A DNA stretch of 6,534 bases, taken from the NCBI GenBank assembly GCA_031272305.1, contig JAISUA010000170.1, positions 1 through 6,534 of the forward strand, given 5' to 3'. Both the position numbers and the translations under genes were made by a program. Below are positions 1-5,301 of this stretch, piece by piece. Within the stretch, counting starts at the first letter, position 1, and the number at the start of each line of letters is the position of its first letter. The notes beneath the pieces were generated by a model that was given only the letters and a program-made list of their open reading frames with translations, had not been told where the DNA came from and searched no databases. This DNA comes from Clostridioides sp. GTDB lineage: Bacteria; Bacillota; Clostridia; Peptostreptococcales; Peptostreptococcaceae.

Positions 1-1654
1 GATTTAAATTTGTAACATTAAATACACCTTTTGTAAGTGTTCCTGTTTTGTCAAATACAACTGTATCTACATCCTTCAATATTTCAAGATAATTTCCACC
101 TTTTATCAAAATACCTCTCCTAGAAGCAAGACCTATACCACTGAAAAAACTAAGAGGTATTGAAAGTACAAGAGCACATGGACAAGATACTACTAAAAAT
201 ATAAGCCCTCTATAAAGCCAATCTTGAAATATAGCACCTTTTATAAACAACGGTGGTAAAAACGCTAGAATCGCTGCCACTCCAACAACTACAGGAGTGT
301 AATATTTAGAAAATTTAGTGATAAAGTTTTCTGTAGGTGCTTTTTTAGTCGTTGCATTTTCCACTAAATCCAGTATTCTTGAAACTGTTGAATCCTCAAA
401 TAATTTTGTCACTCTCACTGTAAGAAGTGAATTTTGATTGATAACTCCTGATAGAACTTCATCTCCTGCATTTACATCTCTAAGCACAGATTCACCTGTT
501 ATAGCTGATGTATCCAGCATTGAATTCCCTTCGACTACAATTCCGTCAAGTGGAACTTTTTCTCCAGGTTTGACCACTATAATATCATCAATATCAACTT
601 CTTCAGGAGAAACTTTGATTAATCGTGAACCTGACTTGAGATTTGCATACTCTGCCTTAATTTCCATAAGTGATGATATTGATTTTCTTGATCTTCCAAC
701 TGCAAGTTCTTGTAAATATTCTCCAATTTGATAGAAAAGCATAACTCCTACAGCTTCTGACATTTCATTTATAGCAATCGCTCCTATAGTCGCTACCACC
801 ATAAGAAAATTCTCATCTAACACTCTTCCATGAATTATATTTTTAAATGCTCTATAAAGAACTTCTCCACCAACTACAACATATGCAACCAAATAAATTA
901 TTTTTGAAAGCATACCTGTTCCTATACGTACGCTTTCAAATATTCCAAAAATATATACTATCGATCCAAAAATCAATTTCAAAAGTTCCTTATCTGCAAA
1001 TAGTTTTGAAAATTTATTATCTGATTTTGTACATTCTTCGTCGTTAGATATTTCGTTTTTTTCGTAATTATATTGTTCATATACATTATCATTAGATATT
1101 TCATTTTTTTCGTAATTATATGATTCATATTCTTTATCGTTAGATATTTCATCTTTAACGCAACAGTTACAATTTCCTAAACAGCACTTATGAACCTCTT
1201 TTTCAAATATTTTTTTTGTTCCTGTTTCTAAATATTGTTCAATGTTTTCTTCTTTAAAAAATATTTTTCTTTTATCTTCTTCACAAAATGAGCTCTCTTT
1301 TTCTCCTTTAGAAAATGAGCCCTGTTTTTCTCCTTTAGAAAAACTTTTTATTTTTTCTTCTTTTTCTATTGCTCTATCCATGTTAGTTGTATTCTTCATT
1401 CTACGTCTTTTGCCTGTGATTTCAATTACTTTCACACCTGTTTCTACGGAATTTACCGTTTCAATTATCTTCGCTATCATAGAATCTTTTTCAGAAACAT
1501 TTTCTATGAAAAAGATCATTTTTTTAGTTACAAAATTAAAACTTAAATTTTTTATACCATCTATTTTCGAAACTTTGTCTTCGATTATACTAGCACAGTG
1601 TGCACAATTCAAACCTTCGAGCATAAGTTCGATTTTATTTTCCATTCCTTCCAT
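1..1654 (-). CDS. cadA: CadA-like heavy-metal P1B-type ATPase, C-terminus cut off by window edge
   Basis: Membrane ATPase that exports soft divalent metals (Cd, Zn, Pb) using ATP. 551 residues are visible; the nucleotide-binding part, the remaining helices and the stop lie beyond position 1. Seen: an N-terminal HMA metal-binding domain with GLNCAHC at residues 14-20; a long charged linker (about 80-215) with two repeat families and a Cys/His cluster HKCCLGNCNCC at 155-165; membrane helices from about 223; actuator motif TGES at 386-389; the ion-pathway CPC at 491-493; and the phosphorylation motif DKTGT at 535-539, whose D535 is the acceptor. The ATG at 1654 is chosen because GGGAGG lies 8 bases upstream. 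It is the second gene of an operon with the ArsR repressor, 80 bp downstream of it, as in known cadCA operons. CPC and the paired CadC-like regulator favour Cd/Zn/Pb over Cu, but the helix-8 residues that would settle specificity are outside the window. The repeat-filled linker is longer than in typical CadA. Confidence 0.95.
   Translation of the reverse strand, partial: MEGMENKIELMLEGLNCAHCASIIEDKVSKIDGIKNLSFNFVTKKMIFFIENVSEKDSMIAKIIETVNSVETGVKVIEITGKRRRMKNTTNMDRAIEKEEKIKSFSKGEKQGSFSKGEKESSFCEEDKRKIFFKEENIEQYLETGTKKIFEKEVHKCCLGNCNCCVKDEISNDKEYESYNYEKNEISNDNVYEQYNYEKNEISNDEECTKSDNKFSKLFADKELLKLIFGSIVYIFGIFESVRIGTGMLSKIIYLVAYVVVGGEVLYRAFKNIIHGRVLDENFLMVVATIGAIAINEMSEAVGVMLFYQIGEYLQELAVGRSRKSISSLMEIKAEYANLKSGSRLIKVSPEEVDIDDIIVVKPGEKVPLDGIVVEGNSMLDTSAITGESVLRDVNAGDEVLSGVINQNSLLTVRVTKLFEDSTVSRILDLVENATTKKAPTENFITKFSKYYTPVVVGVAAILAFLPPLFIKGAIFQDWLYRGLIFLVVSCPCALVLSIPLSFFSGIGLASRRGILIKGGNYLEILKDVDTVVFDKTGTLTKGVFNVTNLN
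1041..1152 (-). repeat. 48-bp in-frame tandem repeat in cadA linker
   Basis: Two full copies (1041-1088 and 1089-1136) and a partial third (1137-1152) of a 48-bp unit. It encodes a 16-residue motif EISND-x2-Y-x2-YNYEKN at about residues 168-206 of the ATPase, directly after its Cys cluster. The unit length keeps the reading frame. The copies differ by a few bases. The encoded segment is acidic, rich in Asn and Tyr, and has no metal ligands of its own, so it looks like a flexible spacer. Confidence 0.9.
1285..1341 (-). repeat. 27-bp in-frame tandem repeat in cadA linker
   Basis: Two copies of a 27-bp unit (1285-1311 and 1312-1338, with the first bases of a third). They encode the nine-residue repeat SFSKGEKQG / SFSKGEKES near residues 104-123 of the ATPase linker. 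The unit is a multiple of three, so the frame is kept. It is unrelated in sequence to the 48-bp repeat further along the same linker. Confidence 0.8.
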
Positions 1655-1734
1655 ATAATTATCCTCCCATGAAAATAATACAAACTATTTTTATATTAAC
1701 TAAACAAATTCTTATAATTACTAAGAAAAGTTTT

Positions 1735-2217
1735 CTAGTAATTATTCAACTCTTGAATGTGTGCGAGTCCACAATCGAAAATTCTACTTATATGTTCATC
1801 GTCAAGAGAATAGAATACTGTCTTTCCTTCTCTTCTAAACTTCACAAGTCTAGCTTGCTTAAGCACTCTCAATTGATGAGAAATAGCTGAATCAGTCATA
1901 TTCAAAAGTGTTGCTATATCGCAAACACACATCTCATTTGAAAATAAAGCATACAGTATTCTTATTCTTGTAGAATCACCAAAAACTTTGAATAACTCAG
2001 CTAAATCATATAACACTTCTTCCTTTGGCATAGTATTATATGCTGTATCTACAATATCTTGATGAATATTTTTACAATTGCAAACATCAAAATCTTTTTC
2101 ATTATATTCTTTTTCTTTAGAATCTTTTTCTTTAGATTCTGTTTCTTCAAGATTTTCTTCTTTACAATCTATTTTTTTGAAATTTTTTTCTTCTTTTTCT
2201 TGCGTTGAAATATCCAA
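1735..2217 (-). CDS. cadC: ArsR/SmtB-family metal-sensing repressor, CadC-like
   Basis: 160-residue winged-helix repressor that should bind DNA as a dimer and release it when Cd, Zn or Pb binds. Seen: an N-terminal Lys/Glu-rich extension (about 1-45), CNC at residues 46-48, the metal box MCVCD at 96-100, and a recognition helix region around TDSAISHQLRVLKQ (108-121). The C-terminal set D140, H142, H153, E156 has the same spacing as the alpha5 site of CadC/SmtB, so both known site types appear present. The start is TTG at 2217: AGAAGG lies 9 bases upstream, an in-frame TAG lies three codons upstream, and the first in-frame ATG (residue 63) would lose the N-terminal cysteines. The family usually has about 100-125 residues, so the charged extension, partly a five-residue SKEKD-type repeat, is unusual. 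It is the first gene of the operon with the downstream ATPase and is probably autoregulated through the operator at 2520-2541. Confidence 0.93.
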   Translation of the reverse strand: MDISTQEKEEKNFKKIDCKEENLEETESKEKDSKEKEYNEKDFDVCNCKNIHQDIVDTAYNTMPKEEVLYDLAELFKVFGDSTRIRILYALFSNEMCVCDIATLLNMTDSAISHQLRVLKQARLVKFRREGKTVFYSLDDEHISRIFDCGLAHIQELNNY

Positions 2218-2304
2218 AATAATCTACCTTCTTTCATTGTTTTTTATAATCATTCCTTTTATATTTTTTTTCTTCTTGTTATTGCTGTTGTTCTTTATAT
2301 TTTA

Positions 2305-2436
2305 ATTTTTATATATTTACTTAATTTAAATTTATAAATTCTATTTTTATTTTTATATATTTACTTAATTTAAATTTATAAATTCTATTTTTATTTTTAT
2401 ATATTTACTTAATTTGAATTTATAGATTCATTTTTA
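2305..2436. repeat. Three 44-bp AT-rich tandem repeats in the cad leader
   Basis: Copies start at 2305, 2349 and 2393, each exactly 44 bp apart. The first two are almost identical; the third has several changes. Each contains TTTACTTAATTT followed by self-complementary stretches such as AATTTATAAATT. They lie between the predicted cad transcription start (near 2534) and the repressor start codon, so they would be transcribed into the leader. Alternatively they are a slippage expansion with no role. The 44-bp length is not a multiple of three, and no coding frame runs through them. Confidence 0.9.
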
Positions 2437-2519
2437 ATAAATACTTCTTCACTGTCGTAAAATCCATCTCTGATTACACTGCTAAAAATTTTTTTACTTT
2501 AAAATTCAAAACAAACATT

Positions 2520-2541
2520 TGAACATTTATTCATATGTTCA
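2520..2541. promoter_or_regulatory. ArsR/SmtB-type operator for the cad operon
   Basis: Inverted repeat TGAACAT-N8-ATGTTCA that contains the family core TGAA-N6-TTCA (2520-2533). This matches the known style of SmtB, CzrA and CadC operators. It begins at the last base of the predicted -10 and covers the transcription start, which suits simple repression by the repressor encoded at 1735-2217. Confidence 0.88.
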
Positions 2542-2569
2542 TTATATATTTCTAAAATAAATAAGTCAA
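2541..2569 (-). promoter_or_regulatory. Sigma-A type promoter of the cad operon
   Basis: Read on the minus strand: -35 TTGACT (2569-2564), a 17-base spacer, then a perfect -10 TATAAT (2546-2541). The transcription start should be near 2534, giving an untranslated leader of about 315 nt before the TTG at 2217. The overlap with the metal-responsive operator supports the assignment. Confidence 0.88.
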
Positions 2570-2612
2570 CTAAATTAGTAATTAAAAATAAAATTTTAAA
2601 AATAAAATTTTT

Positions 2613-2641
2613 TTCATATTCTTTTTAAATAAATATATACT
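2613..2641 (+). promoter_or_regulatory. Possible weak promoter for the Asn-rich gene
   Basis: TTCATA (2613-2618), 17 bases, then TATACT (2636-2641), about 40 bases before the TTG start at 2682. The -10 is good and the -35 is weak. In DNA this AT-rich such matches arise by chance, so this is only the best candidate. It points away from the cad promoter. Confidence 0.35.
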
Positions 2642-2681
2642 TTAAATAGGAAATAAAATATATAATTAGGAGGTAAATACG

Positions 2682-3749
2682 TTGAATAGTCAAAACAAAT
2701 TTAATAACCAACGATTAATAGAAAAAAAACATAAGCAAGCTGCTGCAAGATCTACAAACAAAGAGATTAATAAAAAAAATATTTCTAAATCTATAGATAA
2801 AGAAAAAATTGATTCTAAAAAATTTCGTGCTGACGGAAATAATATTTATTCAGAATTTGAACTTATGGGAAGTGATGTAATTATTATGATTCCTGGAGTC
2901 ATTAAAGGTACGTTGCAAGGACTGCCAGTTATAATTCCACAAAATTTCAACTTACAAAATTCTTCGAATTCCTATAGTACACATGGATTTGCTACTGAAA
3001 TTCAAAACCAAAATATTAATTCTACAAATAATTCTAACTATGACAATCTAGCATCTAGTAATAATTCTAACTATAACAATACTTCATATGGAACAAATTT
3101 TGGCTATAATACAGATACTAAATCTGGAGCTAATTCAGATTTTGGATATAATAATAATGAAACAAGCCAAAATTTTAGCATTTCCAATGAATATGCTTCA
3201 AACTGCGTTTCTCCTATGTGTTCTAATTTTAATAACAACTCAAGTAATTCTTCTAACTCTGATCCTGTTCTTAATAATAACTTAAACAATTCTTCTAACT
3301 CTGATTATGAGCTTAACAATAATTTAAACAATTCTTCTAACTCTGATCCTAACTCCTCTTCCTATAACTCTTCTGATTTAGAGAATGATTTATCAGATTT
3401 TAAACTAAATAATAACAATATAAATGGAAAATTAACAGAAGAAGGAGATAATTCTTTTGGCTATCCTTGGGGTAATTATCCTAATATAACTTATGGTTTA
3501 TATGGAAATAATACAAATTCAATACAAACTACATCAACCAATTCTCAAAACTCAGATTATAATACTAACAATGCTGATACTTCTTCAACTCGTAATCATT
3601 CAACAAACAAATCTCTTACTTATGAAAGTAATAGAAAAAAAATTACACATAATATAAATACTATTAAAAACAAAAACGATTATAATACTTTTAAAAAAAT
3701 AAATAACAATTATGTACATCCAGAAGAACGTGATGAAGAATTTATTTAA
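2682..3749 (+). CDS. Uncharacterised Asn/Ser-rich repeat protein
   Basis: 355 residues; I do not recognise a family. The start is TTG at 2682, with a full AGGAGG 8 bases upstream. Layout: a basic N-terminus (about 9-48, many Lys); a short hydrophobic, better-ordered segment at about 61-87 containing SDVIIMIPGVIKG and LQGLPVIIP; a long low-complexity stretch of Asn, Ser, Tyr and Gly (about 90-300) with three 14-residue repeats starting at residue 189; a GYPWGNYPNITYGLYG segment; and a basic C-terminus ending in acidic residues. There are only two cysteines, in NCVSPMC at 175-180. There is no signal peptide, no clear membrane helix and no LPxTG sorting motif. It has its own terminator about 210 bp downstream and is divergent from the cad operon. 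A spore-coat-like, surface or matrix protein is conceivable from composition alone, but nothing here proves it. The strong ribosome site and the unbroken frame show that it is a real gene. Confidence 0.8.
   Translation: MNSQNKFNNQRLIEKKHKQAAARSTNKEINKKNISKSIDKEKIDSKKFRADGNNIYSEFELMGSDVIIMIPGVIKGTLQGLPVIIPQNFNLQNSSNSYSTHGFATEIQNQNINSTNNSNYDNLASSNNSNYNNTSYGTNFGYNTDTKSGANSDFGYNNNETSQNFSISNEYASNCVSPMCSNFNNNSSNSSNSDPVLNNNLNNSSNSDYELNNNLNNSSNSDPNSSSYNSSDLENDLSDFKLNNNNINGKLTEEGDNSFGYPWGNYPNITYGLYGNNTNSIQTTSTNSQNSDYNTNNADTSSTRNHSTNKSLTYESNRKKITHNINTIKNKNDYNTFKKINNNYVHPEERDEEFI
3246..3350 (+). repeat. 42-bp in-frame tandem repeat in the Asn-rich gene
   Basis: Copies start at 3246, 3288 and 3330; the last is partial. 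Each encodes NSSNSD-x3-NNNLN or a close variant (residues 189-223). A conserved TTCTTCTAACTCTGAT opens each copy. The copies differ at the two or three residues after the Asp (PVL, YEL, PNS). The unit is a multiple of three, so copy number can change without breaking the frame. Confidence 0.9.
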
Positions 3750-3782
3750 AAATATAAGAATCTCATTTAAAGTCTAAATTTA

Positions 3783-3819
3783 AATAAAAATAAGGGTAGT
3801 TCAATTTGTTATTACAACT
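3783..3819 (+). repeat. Direct repeat, copy 1 of 2 (450-bp spacing)
   Basis: About 37 bp with core GGTAGTTCAATTTGT, then TATTACAA. It matches the copy at 4232-4269 with only a few differences and lies at an offset of exactly 450 bp. It sits just after the Asn-rich gene and before its terminator. The change from TTGT...ACAA here to TTGT...GCAA in the other copy would keep a tiny stem through a G-U pair, which is weak evidence for RNA structure. Confidence 0.8.
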
Positions 3820-3933
3820 TCCACTAAAATATTATAGAGCCTTTAAATAAAAATATAGGATAAATTTTTTTTAAATTTTTTTAAAGTATGTATACTAACT
3901 TCAAAACTTGTTCATAATATAAACATATTCCTC

Positions 3934-3954
3934 ATAATATTCCCCCAATATTAT
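3934..3954. repeat. AT hairpin with a C5 loop
   Basis: Perfect inverted repeat ATAATATT / AATATTAT around the loop CCCCC (3942-3946). A run of five C is striking in this AT-rich stretch. It lies just upstream of the terminator at 3960. The role is unknown; the stem is only 8 A-T pairs and would be weak as RNA. Confidence 0.6.
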
Positions 3955-3959
3955 AGAAT

Positions 3960-4000
3960 AAAAAGTGGAGTGAAGCAAAATCATTCCACTTTTTCTTTTT
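3960..4000 (+). terminator. Rho-independent terminator after the Asn-rich gene
   Basis: 14-pair stem AAAAAGTGGAGTGA (3960-3973) with TCATTCCACTTTTT (3981-3994). It has one G-U pair and the 7-base loop AGCAAAA, and is followed by a T-rich tail (TTTTTCTTTTTC). It lies 210 bp past the stop of the Asn-rich gene, so that message would carry a long 3' untranslated region including direct-repeat copy 1. The A-run on the left arm could also let it work in the other direction. Confidence 0.88.
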
Positions 4001-4083
4001 CTTCTTTTTGCTATTACGCTTCTAATCATAAAAACAAAATAATAAACTTATGATATAATATTTCTTAACAGTTAGAAATTTTT

Positions 4084-4112
4084 TTGACAGTGTCAATAGT
4101 TTTGTGTAAATT
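4084..4112 (+). promoter_or_regulatory. Candidate promoter with a palindromic -35, upstream of the HAD gene
   Basis: TTGACA (4084-4089), a 17-base spacer and TAAATT (4107-4112). The -35 is half of a perfect 13-bp palindrome, TTGACAGTGTCAA (4084-4096), which could be a regulator site. If used, the HAD gene would have a leader of about 220 nt. The regulator is not identified; the -35 is consensus, the -10 only moderate. Confidence 0.5.
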
Positions 4113-4170
4113 TATATTTTTGTTATACACATATAGTTTTTCGAAATATTTATAAAAAGTTTACACAAAA
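4100..4170. repeat. Inverted repeat TTTTGTGTAAA / TTTACACAAAA
   Basis: Eleven-base perfect arms at 4100-4110 and 4160-4170 around a 49-base interior that holds TTATACACA (4123-4131). Flanking bases on both sides are also related (AATAGTT outside the left arm, AACTATT outside the right), separated by a small insertion. The left arm overlaps the candidate -10 of the promoter at 4084-4112. It could be a paired operator or a transcribed stem; no protein is assigned. Confidence 0.6.
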
Positions 4171-4231
4171 TATTTTGAACTATTAATTTTTTTAATACTA
4201 AACCACAAACATTAGTGCAGTTCTTAATGTA

Positions 4232-4269
4232 AATTAAAAATAACGGTAGTTCAATTTGTCATTGCAATT
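4232..4269 (+). repeat. Direct repeat, copy 2 of 2 (450-bp spacing)
   Basis: Second copy of the repeat at 3783-3819, with core GGTAGTTCAATTTGT followed by CATTGCAA. It ends about 70 bp before the HAD start codon and runs into the inverted repeat at 4269-4300. The two copies bracket the region that holds the terminator and the candidate HAD promoter, so it may mark a past duplication or a shared regulatory element. Confidence 0.8.
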
Positions 4270-4300
4270 TATAATTTAAAATAAAAAAATTAAATTATAA
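4269..4300. repeat. AT-only inverted repeat before the HAD gene
   Basis: Perfect arms TTATAATTTAA (4269-4279) and TTAAATTATAA (4290-4300) with a 10-base A-rich loop, 38 bp before the start codon at 4338. TATAAT within it (4270-4275) could be a -10, but no good -35 lies 16-18 bases upstream. It may be an operator, a leader hairpin or just AT composition. Confidence 0.5.
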
Positions 4301-4337
4301 CATTTTCTATGATACTAAAATTTAAGGTGGGGTTTTT

Positions 4338-5063
4338 ATGAATATAGCAGCTTTTTTCGACATTGATGGTACACTTTATCGCGATGCACTCATTATTGAA
4401 CATTTTAAAAAATTAATAAAGTACGATATTATAGATCAAAAATATTGGTATAACAACGTTAGAGATACATTTATGAATTGGGATAAACGACAAGGAAATT
4501 ACGACGACTATCTTGAAAAAGTATGTAAAATATATGTTGATGCTATCAAAGGATTAAATAATGACTATATAGATTTCACAAGCAATCAAGTCATACGCTT
4601 GAAATCAGATAGGATTTACAAATATACTAGAAATAGAATCGATTGGCATCATAAACAAGGTCATAAGATTATTTTTATTTCAGGCAGCCCTGACTTTTTA
4701 GTTAGTAAAATGGCTAAAAAATATAATGCTGATGACTTTGAAGGAAGTAAATATATTTTTGAAAATGGAATATTTACAGGAAATGTAGAACCTATGTGGA
4801 ATTCTGAAAGCAAAAATAATGCAATAGATAAATTCAAAAAAAAATTTGACATTGATTTAGATAATTCATACGCTTATGGAGATACAAATGGAGATATTCA
4901 GATGTTTAAAAGAGTTGGTAATCCTGTAGCAATCAATCCTACAAAAGAATTGCTAAAAGCAATAATTAACTCAAATGAAATTTCAAGTAAAATAAAAATT
5001 ATAGTAGAACGAAAAGATATCATATACTCACTTAAACCAGACGTCGAAATCTTTGACCTATAA
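4338..5063 (+). CDS. HAD-superfamily subfamily IB hydrolase (phosphatase-like)
   Basis: 241-residue cytosolic hydrolase expected to remove phosphate from a small metabolite by way of a phospho-aspartate. Seen: motif I FFDIDGT (residues 6-12), with nucleophile D8 and acid/base D10; a helical cap region (about 15-100); motif II in IIFISGSPDF, with S115; a lysine near KNNAIDK (K159) as motif III; and motif IV AYGDTNGD, with Mg ligands D182 and D186. The ISGSPDFLV plus GDTNGD pattern is typical of the SerB-like IB branch, and the length fits. The substrate cannot be told: phosphoserine is only one option, and this branch also includes proteins of unknown substrate. The ATG at 4338 is preceded by AAGGTGGGG. 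The gene stands alone, and its TAA stop is the first three bases of the repeat element that fills the downstream region. Its convergent neighbour is the permease gene. Confidence 0.9.
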   Translation: MNIAAFFDIDGTLYRDALIIEHFKKLIKYDIIDQKYWYNNVRDTFMNWDKRQGNYDDYLEKVCKIYVDAIKGLNNDYIDFTSNQVIRLKSDRIYKYTRNRIDWHHKQGHKIIFISGSPDFLVSKMAKKYNADDFEGSKYIFENGIFTGNVEPMWNSESKNNAIDKFKKKFDIDLDNSYAYGDTNGDIQMFKRVGNPVAINPTKELLKAIINSNEISSKIKIIVERKDIIYSLKPDVEIFDL

Positions 5064-5178
5064 GTCTTATTATGAGAAGTGCATATGATAGAAAACGGAT
5101 GTTTTCGCACTTCGAACCAAGTAGGAAACTTCGATTACGAAAATCATAGATTTTCTATCTCAGTTTTTTCAAGACTTA
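5061..5178. repeat. Structured repeat element, long copy
   Basis: 118 bp bounded by TAAGTCTT (5061-5068) and AAGACTTA (5171-5178). Its first 56 bp recur without change at 5206-5261. Inside is a hairpin of GAAGTGC (5076-5082) with GCACTTC (5107-5113), an 8-base bulge, and GAAAAC / GTTTTC closed by the loop GGAT. A second hairpin is GAAAATC-ATA-GATTTTC (5139-5155). GATAGAAAA (5087-5095) can alternatively pair with TTTTCTATC (5151-5159). It is GC-richer than its surroundings and starts exactly at the HAD stop codon. It could be a MITE- or REP-like mobile repeat or a structured RNA; no transposase is present. Confidence 0.8.
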
Positions 5179-5205
5179 TCTCATTAGATCTTATTTAAGT
5201 TATGA

Positions 5206-5273
5206 TAAGTCTTATTATGAGAAGTGCATATGATAGAAAACGGATGTTTTCGCACTTCGAATAACTAGACTTA
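5206..5273. repeat. Structured repeat element, short copy
   Basis: 68 bp bounded by TAAGTCT (5206-5212) and AGACTTA (5267-5273). The first 56 bp are identical to the long copy, including the whole bulged hairpin. The next 54 bp of the long copy (5117-5170) are replaced by five bases, TAACT. The 46 bp that follow the core in the long copy (5173-5218) recur exactly at 5268-5313. So the array is two units with one internally deleted. Perfect identity suggests recent duplication or conversion. Confidence 0.85.
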
Positions 5274-5301
5274 TCTCATTAGATCTTATTTAAGTTATGA
5301 T

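Noticed and set aside
438..1047. Plus-strand frames within the ATPase region
   Set aside because: They overlap the conserved TGES and membrane regions of the minus-strand ATPase and look like shadows.
1242..1658. 138-residue plus-strand open frame rich in Ser and Phe
   Set aside because: It is antisense to the ATPase N-terminus, whose HMA motif, ribosome site and frame are convincing. Its composition is what the complement of Lys/Glu codons gives.
2078..2305. 75-residue plus-strand frame ending in a Phe/Leu run
   Set aside because: It is the shadow of the repressor's Lys/Glu-rich extension followed by T-rich leader DNA, with no ribosome site.
2305..2436. Iterons of a plasmid origin
   Set aside because: Three 44-bp repeats alone, with no replication initiator gene and lying inside the transcribed leader of the cad operon, do not support an origin.
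2420..2467. Possible 15-residue leader peptide on the minus strand (MDFTTVKKYLLKMNL)
   Set aside because: There is no clear ribosome binding site and no attenuator-like structure is tied to it. Such short frames are common by chance.
3104..3289. Minus-strand and alternate-frame open frames inside the Asn-rich gene
   Set aside because: They are shadows created by low-complexity codons. They lack ribosome sites and overlap a gene with a strong start.
4100..4170. Possible DnaA-box cluster: TTATACACA at 4123-4131 and two TTTACACA-like arms
   Set aside because: Only one site fits TTATNCACA. There is no dnaA or other replication gene and no AT-rich unwinding array distinct from the background.
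5072..5149. Small frame MRSAYDRKRMFSHFE at the start of the repeat element, also present in the second copy
   Set aside because: It has no ribosome site and is truncated in the second copy. Its bases are accounted for by the hairpin, so it is probably spurious coding.
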